A DNA stretch of 45,970 bases from DAOSVX01 sp964616495 (GTDB lineage: Bacteria > Bacillota_I > Bacilli_A > RF39 > UBA660). This document shows, in pieces, positions 40,821-45,970 of this stretch. Position 1 is the first letter of the stretch; every line of letters begins with the position of its first letter. The notes below the pieces were generated by a model. That model was not told the DNA's origin. It was given only the letters and a program-made list of their open reading frames with translations, and did no database searches. The translations under genes and the position numbers were made by a program. The stretch spans positions 1-45,970 of the forward strand of contig CAZTRF010000003.1 of the NCBI GenBank assembly GCA_964616495.1, read 5' to 3'.

Positions 40821-41877
40821 TATAATATTTAGATAATTTTATTTTAATGAAAGTTATAAATATAAGTAATAAGATTATTCCTCTAATATATATAGCTTTC
40901 GTATAGATATAGTTATTAAATTGAATACTATTTTTGAAAACAATAAGAGAAAATATCATAATAATAAAAATGATTATAGAAGGAATAATATATTTATTTT
41001 TAGATTTTTTAACAAAGGATTTTATAAAATAGGTTATAAAGGTTAAGGAAAAGAAAATTCCAAATATCCACTGAATATTAATAATGTTTTCAACCCGATC
41101 TAAAAAGTTAAAATAATTTACTTTTTTAAGAACTATATATTCAGGAAATTGATATATTCTACTTAAATGAATTCCTAAATTGCCTAAAGTTACAAAACTG
41201 ATAATAAACATTAATAAAAGAGCTATAAAGTAAGCTAAAATTATTTGCTTTTTAGAAGATTTAATTTGTTTTTTAGGAATACCTAAAAATAAGAATATAG
41301 GAGAGATATTAAAAAGTATTATATATAAAGAACCTTTGAGAGGTGCTTTTATTCCATACTCTAAAATGGGTTTTAAGTTATCTATTTCTATTTGTGGTGT
41401 AAGATTAAAAACAGCTAATAAATATAATGTAAGATTAATAATTACTAAAATAAAACACATACTTGAAATAGCTTTAATATCTTTACTAACGGCCCAAATA
41501 ACTAATAGAGCAAATAAAAAGGCAATTATAAGAGGAGGAGTAAACTGTAAAATTTGAGTTGTAATAAAAACAGTTAAGTTATACATTAGGCTTACCCCAA
41601 TAATGGCTGCTCCTATTACAAATAAAACATTTATTATAAAACCAACTTTTTTGCCAAATAAAGTAATAATTTTTTCTTTAAGATTAAGTTCTGGCTGATA
41701 GTTAAAAATAGTAATAAAAAAATATAAAATAATAAGCCCTAAAAAAGAGGCAATAATTATACTAAAATAAGAATCAACACCAGCTGACTTTATTGAAGAA
41801 AAAATACCTATTCCTAAGAAATTGGTTAAAAAAAGCATTAAAATCATACTGGAAAATTCCAATTTACTTATTTTCAT
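40798..41877 (-). CDS. gerAB: Spore germination permease GerAB
   Basis: A 359-residue membrane protein with ten predicted helices, the length and pattern of the GerAB/YndE family (an APC-superfamily branch). It begins I-S-K-L-E-F-S-S-M-I-L-M, like other GerAB N-termini. In the spore inner membrane the GerA complex senses small-molecule germinants; the B subunit is thought to bind the ligand. Its start overlaps the end of gerAC by 14 bases. Order on the minus strand is gerAA, gerAC, gerAB, a permutation of the A-B-C order in Bacillus. The germinant is unknown. Confidence 0.9.
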   Translation of the reverse strand: MKISKLEFSSMILMLFLTNFLGIGIFSSIKSAGVDSYFSIIIASFLGLIILYFFITIFNYQPELNLKEKIITLFGKKVGFIINVLFVIGAAIIGVSLMYNLTVFITTQILQFTPPLIIAFLFALLVIWAVSKDIKAISSMCFILVIINLTLYLLAVFNLTPQIEIDNLKPILEYGIKAPLKGSLYIILFNISPIFLFLGIPKKQIKSSKKQIILAYFIALLLMFIISFVTLGNLGIHLSRIYQFPEYIVLKKVNYFNFLDRVENIINIQWIFGIFFSLTFITYFIKSFVKKSKNKYIIPSIIIFIIMIFSLIVFKNSIQFNNYIYTKAIYIRGIILLLIFITFIKIKLSKYYKKTFYFK

Positions 41878-43024
41878 TATTTATCACCCTTAAAGTATTT
41901 CCTTTTTCTGCAATTGAGGCCTTTACTTTGATTTCAAAGTTAAGATTATTAATAAATTCATCAAAATTAATAGTTTTATAAAATTTATTATTATTTTTAT
42001 ATAAGTAATCATTAATATTTAAAGAATCTATTTTATTTTCTTTATAAAGTTTATTAATTAATTTTTCAGATTCACTTTTAATGTTATTAGCCAATAACTT
42101 TTCTAACTTTTTTATTTCTTTTTCATCTTCAAGGTTAATGTTACAGGTTATTTCATTAATATTGGCTTTTACCCTTATATCAATATAAAAAGTTTTATTA
42201 TAGTTAAATTTGGTTTTGTTAGAAGTGATTTCTAAAGTTGTATAATTATTTTCATCACACTTTAATGTCAAAACACTTTCATTAATATTATTTTTTAAAA
42301 AAGAAAAATAAATACTTTCTTTATTATCTAAATAAAGGGCTAATTTACTATCTTTAAATAACCCGGTACTACCAATTTCTAAAATATCATCAACTTTAGC
42401 CTTTTTTAATGAATCAATATTGTCATAATCATAGTCACTTTTTAAAGTTATTGTGGGAATAAATATTTCTCGTTTTTTATTTAGATAGTCGTTTAAAAAC
42501 TCTTCCATAGTTAAGACGGTGGTTGCTCCTAAATATTTTTCATTAGTTTTAATCATTGAAACGATACTATTAGCATTTATTCCCTCTAATGGAGTAATAG
42601 TTTTTAAAATATCTTTGGCCTGTCCATTTTTAGCAATAATTACTAAAAATTGTTTTCTAGATTCAGTATCCCTAAAGACAATATCCATAATCTTATCTAT
42701 TCCTTGATAAGCTAATTCCTCCCCAATAATATATAATTGAAGATGTTCGGCATATAATCTTTTGGGTGAAACATCCACTACTTTTCTAAGGCCTTCTTGA
42801 ATAGTTTTGCTTTCAATTTCATAAATATTAAATTCTGGTTTAGAATAACCACTTTCAATATCACTATTTTTTTTAGTAATATTAACTATTTGAGAAGTTA
42901 TAATATAATTTTCATCTTTAATATCTAAGCCAACAGCACTCATAATTGCTAGTTCATCTAATTCTCGATAATTAAAACAACCAGTGACTATCAAACATCC
43001 TATTAAAATAAATAGTTTTTTCAT
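41864..43024 (-). CDS. gerAC: Ger(x)C family spore germination lipoprotein
   Basis: A 386-residue lipoprotein with the lipobox I-V-T-G-C at residues 14-18, followed by the N-Y-R-E-L-D-E-L segment characteristic of Ger(x)C proteins. Further family marks are A-I-M-S-A-V-G-L-D, R-L-Y-A-E-H-L-Q-L and V-F-R-D-T-E-S-R. It sits on the outer face of the spore inner membrane as the C subunit of the GerA complex. It overlaps gerAA by four bases (ATGA) and gerAB by 14. Confidence 0.92.
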   Translation of the reverse strand: MKKLFILIGCLIVTGCFNYRELDELAIMSAVGLDIKDENYIITSQIVNITKKNSDIESGYSKPEFNIYEIESKTIQEGLRKVVDVSPKRLYAEHLQLYIIGEELAYQGIDKIMDIVFRDTESRKQFLVIIAKNGQAKDILKTITPLEGINANSIVSMIKTNEKYLGATTVLTMEEFLNDYLNKKREIFIPTITLKSDYDYDNIDSLKKAKVDDILEIGSTGLFKDSKLALYLDNKESIYFSFLKNNINESVLTLKCDENNYTTLEITSNKTKFNYNKTFYIDIRVKANINEITCNINLEDEKEIKKLEKLLANNIKSESEKLINKLYKENKIDSLNINDYLYKNNNKFYKTINFDEFINNLNFEIKVKASIAEKGNTLRVINNENK

Positions 43025-44439
43025 TTTTTTTGATCTCCTAACTGGTTGGGGCTAACCGTTTTGGTAGTGGTTTTTGTTTTTATAATAGAATCTTTTAGTC
43101 CCTTAGAATCAAGGGGAGATATTGGCATTAAATAGGGAACTCCTAAGGAAGTGGTGCTAATTAAATTGATTAAAAAGAAAATAAAGGCTATAACAACTCC
43201 AATTACTCCCAAAATGGTTCCCCCAAGCATAAAAATAATTCGGTAAATTCGAAGAGAGTTAATAAATGATGGCTCGGTAAATGGTAGAGAACAAATAGCT
43301 GTGAAAGCTATAGTAATTATCATGATTGGTGATACTATTCCGGCACTAACGGCTGCTTCTCCTAAGATTAAAGCACCCACTATTGAAAGAGAACCAGTAG
43401 AAATACTAGGCATTCTGATATCAGCTTCTCTAATTAAGTCAAAAGCAAAAATCATAATGAATGCTTCAATAAAGGCTGGAAAAGGGACTCCGCTTCTTTG
43501 GGCTGCAAAATTTACTAATAATTTGGTTGGAATAATTTCTTGATTATAGTTAACTAAAGCAATGTATAATCCGGGACCAGCTATGGCTATAAAAAAAGCA
43601 ATAAACTTTAATAGTCGAATAATGGTAACATTGATGCTTTTACTATATATATCATCAGGAGTTTTAAAAAAGTCATTTATAGTGACAGGAAGAATTAAGG
43701 AATAGCAAGAATTATCAATAGTAATAACCACTTTTCCCTCTAAAAGAGAATTACAGACTAAGTCAGGTCTTTCGGTAGTTTGAATTGTAGGAAATAAAAA
43801 AGAATCTTTTTCAAGTAATAAATTTTTTAAAATTTCCCCATCTACAATTCCATCAACGACTAAATTACTAAGTTTTTTAGTTATTTGCTTAACATAAGAG
43901 GCATTAGAAAGGTTTTTCATATAAAGGAGACTAGTCTTAGTTTTGGTTTCTTTCCCAATATAAAAGTTTTTAATCCATAAATTATTACTTTTAATTCTTT
44001 TTTTTATAAGTCCGGTATTTATTTGAATATCTTCAACAAAAGAGTCTCTGCTGCCTCTAACAGTAGTTTCAGCTATAGGAGTGGCGATAGACCTATTTAA
44101 AAGAGCTCTAGTTTCTAATGCTAAAGGTTCTTCATTAGAAAGAATAATAACAAATCCTCTATTTAAGTAAAAAATTAATTCTTGATAATCTTTTATTTTT
44201 AATATTTTAAAATTAGAAATATTATTAATAATAAAATCATTTAAGTTTTTAACTTTTTTGTTAGTTTCGATATTATTAAGACCTCTAACTACAAAATCAC
44301 TAATTTTATCACTTGATATTAAGGGTTCATTAAATATTAAGATGATTTTTTGTTTCATAAAAAATAATTCGCGATAAATTATATCATCACTATTATTGGT
44401 TTCTTTCTTGAGTTTTAAAATAATATCATATTGATTCAT
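43021..44439 (-). CDS. gerAA: Spore germination protein GerAA
   Basis: A 472-residue GerA/SpoVAF-family protein. The soluble N-terminal half (about 1-260) has the T-T-V-R-G-S-R-D-S-F-V-E-D motif; the C-terminal half carries about five membrane helices with G-V-P-F-P and R-E-A-D-I-R-M-P motifs. GerAA-type subunits form ligand-gated channels that release ions in early germination. The ATG has no Shine-Dalgarno sequence upstream; CATATTA on the minus strand ends eight bases before it and loosely resembles a sigma-G -10, suggesting a leaderless forespore transcript. That promoter reading is weak. Confidence 0.93.
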   Translation of the reverse strand: MNQYDIILKLKKETNNSDDIIYRELFFMKQKIILIFNEPLISSDKISDFVVRGLNNIETNKKVKNLNDFIINNISNFKILKIKDYQELIFYLNRGFVIILSNEEPLALETRALLNRSIATPIAETTVRGSRDSFVEDIQINTGLIKKRIKSNNLWIKNFYIGKETKTKTSLLYMKNLSNASYVKQITKKLSNLVVDGIVDGEILKNLLLEKDSFLFPTIQTTERPDLVCNSLLEGKVVITIDNSCYSLILPVTINDFFKTPDDIYSKSINVTIIRLLKFIAFFIAIAGPGLYIALVNYNQEIIPTKLLVNFAAQRSGVPFPAFIEAFIMIFAFDLIREADIRMPSISTGSLSIVGALILGEAAVSAGIVSPIMIITIAFTAICSLPFTEPSFINSLRIYRIIFMLGGTILGVIGVVIAFIFFLINLISTTSLGVPYLMPISPLDSKGLKDSIIKTKTTTKTVSPNQLGDQKK

Positions 44440-44495
44440 AATATTAATATGTGTTTAATTTGAGTTTTTAAACTTTAAAATATTTTATTTAGTGA

Positions 44496-44501
44496 TATAA
44501 T
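44496..44501 (+). promoter_or_regulatory. -10 box of the DUF1015 gene
   Basis: TATAAT with a weak TTTAAA (44474-44479) 16 bases upstream, followed by GAGGAGTGATGTAA and ATG 44524. Confidence 0.5.
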
Positions 44502-44523
44502 TTTTAAAAGAGGAGTGATGTAA

Positions 44524-45777
44524 ATGAAAATGCCTTTTAAAGAAGGAAATATTTTATTACCAAAAAATGTAGATATGACAAAATGGAGTGTTATTGCTTG
44601 TGATCAATATACCTCTGATCCGGCTTATTGGAAAGAAGTAGAAACACTAGTAGGAGAAAAACCTTCTACTTTAAAAATTACTTTACCCGAAATATACTTA
44701 GAAAATGATGTTGAAAAAAGAATTGCGACCATAAATAAAAATATGGAAGAATTGGTTAAAGGAAATAATTTTATTGAATATCCAAATAGCTTGATTTATT
44801 TAGAAAGAAAACAAAGTGATGGCAGAATTAGAGAAGGAATAGTTGGGGTTCTTGACTTAGAAGATTATGATTTTAATAAAGGATCAAAAAGCTTGATTAG
44901 AGCTACTGAAAAAACGGTAGTTGATCGTATTCCGCCTCGAGTAAAGGTTAGAGAAAAAGCTTTATTGGAGTTACCTCATATTATGGTTTTAATTGATGAT
45001 GAAAATAAATCGATTATAGAGCCTTTAAAAAATAAGGTGAGTGATAAAGATGTTTTATATGACTTTGATTTAATGAAAAATGGCGGTCATGTGAAAGGCT
45101 ATTTGTTAAACAACAATCTTATAGAAAAAACCAAAAAGGGATTATTAAACTTATGTGATAAAGATTACTATCAAAAAAAATATGGCAGCAATGATATATT
45201 ATTATTTGCTATGGGAGATGGAAATCATTCGTTGGCTACTGCAAAAACTTGTTATGAAAACTTAAAAAAGACAATGGCCAAAGAAGAATATTTAAATCAT
45301 CCTGCCAGATATGCCTTAGTGGAAGTAGTCAATCTTTATAGCGAGGCTTTAGAGTTTGAAGCTATTCATCGAGTTTTATTTAATGTTAATGAAGAAGATT
45401 TATTTAAAAACTTAGAAGATTACTATGACATTTCTTTTGAACCAGTTGAAGGTCAAAAAATTGAGTATGTAACTCCTAACAAAAGTGGATACTTTTGGAT
45501 TAAAAATCCTAAATCAAATATTCCAGTAGGGTCATTACAAATGTTCTTAGATGAGTATTTATCTAAAAATAATATTAAAATTGATTATGTTCATGGTGAT
45601 GAAGAAACCAAGAGTTTAGGTATGAAAGAAGGTAATATGGCTTTTCTATTTGAAGCAATGAATAAAAATGATTTATTTAAAACGGTAATTATGGATGGGG
45701 CTTTACCTCGAAAAACATTTTCGATGGGGCATAGTGATGATAAAAGATTTTATTTAGAAGCGAGAAAAATAAGATGA
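44524..45777 (+). CDS. DUF1015 family protein
   Basis: A 417-residue soluble protein matching DUF1015 in length and motifs: W-S-V-I-A-C-D-Q-Y-T-S-D-P-A-Y-W near the N-terminus, I-P-P-R-V-K-V-R-E in the middle and F-A-M-G-D-G-N-H-S-L-A-T-A at about 235-247, the most conserved block, with a possible nucleotide or metal role. The cellular function of the family is not settled. It is transcribed divergently from gerAA with its own promoter and ends in a terminator. Confidence 0.88.
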   Translation: MKMPFKEGNILLPKNVDMTKWSVIACDQYTSDPAYWKEVETLVGEKPSTLKITLPEIYLENDVEKRIATINKNMEELVKGNNFIEYPNSLIYLERKQSDGRIREGIVGVLDLEDYDFNKGSKSLIRATEKTVVDRIPPRVKVREKALLELPHIMVLIDDENKSIIEPLKNKVSDKDVLYDFDLMKNGGHVKGYLLNNNLIEKTKKGLLNLCDKDYYQKKYGSNDILLFAMGDGNHSLATAKTCYENLKKTMAKEEYLNHPARYALVEVVNLYSEALEFEAIHRVLFNVNEEDLFKNLEDYYDISFEPVEGQKIEYVTPNKSGYFWIKNPKSNIPVGSLQMFLDEYLSKNNIKIDYVHGDEETKSLGMKEGNMAFLFEAMNKNDLFKTVIMDGALPRKTFSMGHSDDKRFYLEARKIR

Positions 45778-45798
45778 TTTAATAATTATCTTATTTTT
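45765..45798 (+). terminator. Rho-independent terminator
   Basis: AAAAATAAGAT (45765-45775) pairs over 11 bp with ATCTTATTTTT (45788-45798). The stop codon of the DUF1015 gene lies at the start of the loop. Confidence 0.8.
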
Positions 45799-45909
45799 AT
45801 GTAAAAGATTTACATAAAATATACAAAACAAATTGATTTAAGAAAGATAAGATGCTAAACTAAAAATAGAAAAGATAACGATAGTTATTAAAATAAGGGA
45901 GGTGAAGAA

Positions 45910-45970
45910 ATGGCAATGATACATGTAGATCCAGAAGGAATAAATGAATTAAAGAATTCATTTGGAACAG
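45910..45970 (+). CDS. Partial gene, 5' end only
   Basis: GGGAGGTG lies seven bases before ATG 45910 and the frame stays open to the window edge. The 20 visible codons begin M-A-M-I-H-V-D-P-E-G-I-N-E-L, which resembles the helical N-terminus of WXG100/ESAT-6-like proteins, but too little is present to assign a family. TTGATT and TAAACT (about 45832-45860) could be its promoter. The rest of the gap after 45798 holds nothing else I can identify. Confidence 0.5.
   Translation, partial: MAMIHVDPEGINELKNSFGT

Noticed and set aside
1..45970. UGA read as tryptophan, as in Mollicutes
   Set aside because: UGA ends several intact genes (for example at 2583, 13830 and 45775) without readthrough homology, Trp is encoded by TGG, and the tRNA anticodon is CCA.
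1..45970. CRISPR array
   Set aside because: No regularly spaced short direct repeats were found; the repeats in 32795-40768 are coding LRR units.

Overview
The window is very AT-rich DNA from a low-GC Firmicute. It carries a gerA-type germination operon and a CwlJ/SleB-type cortex hydrolase, so the organism is probably an endospore former. Gene style (tasA/sipW clusters, a BspA-like giant protein, GerA proteins) suggests an uncultured gut Bacilli or Clostridia lineage; this is inference. UGA ends several genes and the only tRNA reads UGG, so UGA is not recoded to Trp.

Layout. (1) 61-5836: envelope genes: GT-C-like membrane protein, GT4 glycosyltransferase, two small lipoproteins, RDD protein, MprF/YbhN-type flippase-like protein, Nudix hydrolase. 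(2) 5921-11385: a 5,465-bp integrative element with a large serine recombinase, an AbiE-type antitoxin with a broken toxin gene, a divergent repressor switch and small HTH genes. It splits an Amidase_3/LysM gene inside the codon of its first zinc-binding His. Both att sites can be read to the base. (3) 11386-17041: amidase 3' part, CwlJ-like hydrolase, tRNA-Trp, an S51 peptidase-like gene, two GNATs, trpS behind a Trp-codon leader peptide and attenuator, PAP2 phosphatase. (4) 17144-22965: FAD geranylgeranyl-reductase-like enzyme, condensation-type acyltransferase with a membrane partner, an odd gene with no AUG start, class B sortase, TMEM43-like protein. (5) 23090-40768: a large surface-fibre locus: possible degenerate EAL protein, TasA/CalY-like subunits, two SipW-type signal peptidases, a membrane-anchored McrB/MoxR-type AAA+ ATPase with a DUF2357-like partner, and a 2,657-aa leucine-rich-repeat protein. 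(6) 40798-44439: gerAB, gerAC and gerAA on the minus strand. (7) 44524-end: DUF1015 protein and the start of a further gene.

Most notable: the precisely mapped insertion into the catalytic motif of a signal-peptide-less amidase beside a cortex-hydrolase gene, which could be a skin-like developmental switch; a complete ribosome-type trp attenuator in front of trpS; the AAA+/DUF2357/TasA/SipW/giant-LRR locus as a candidate undescribed surface system; and repeated hints of AUU/AUA initiation and leaderless mRNAs. No gene-free stretch exceeds 300 bases except 14356-14773, which holds the trpS promoter, leader and attenuator.
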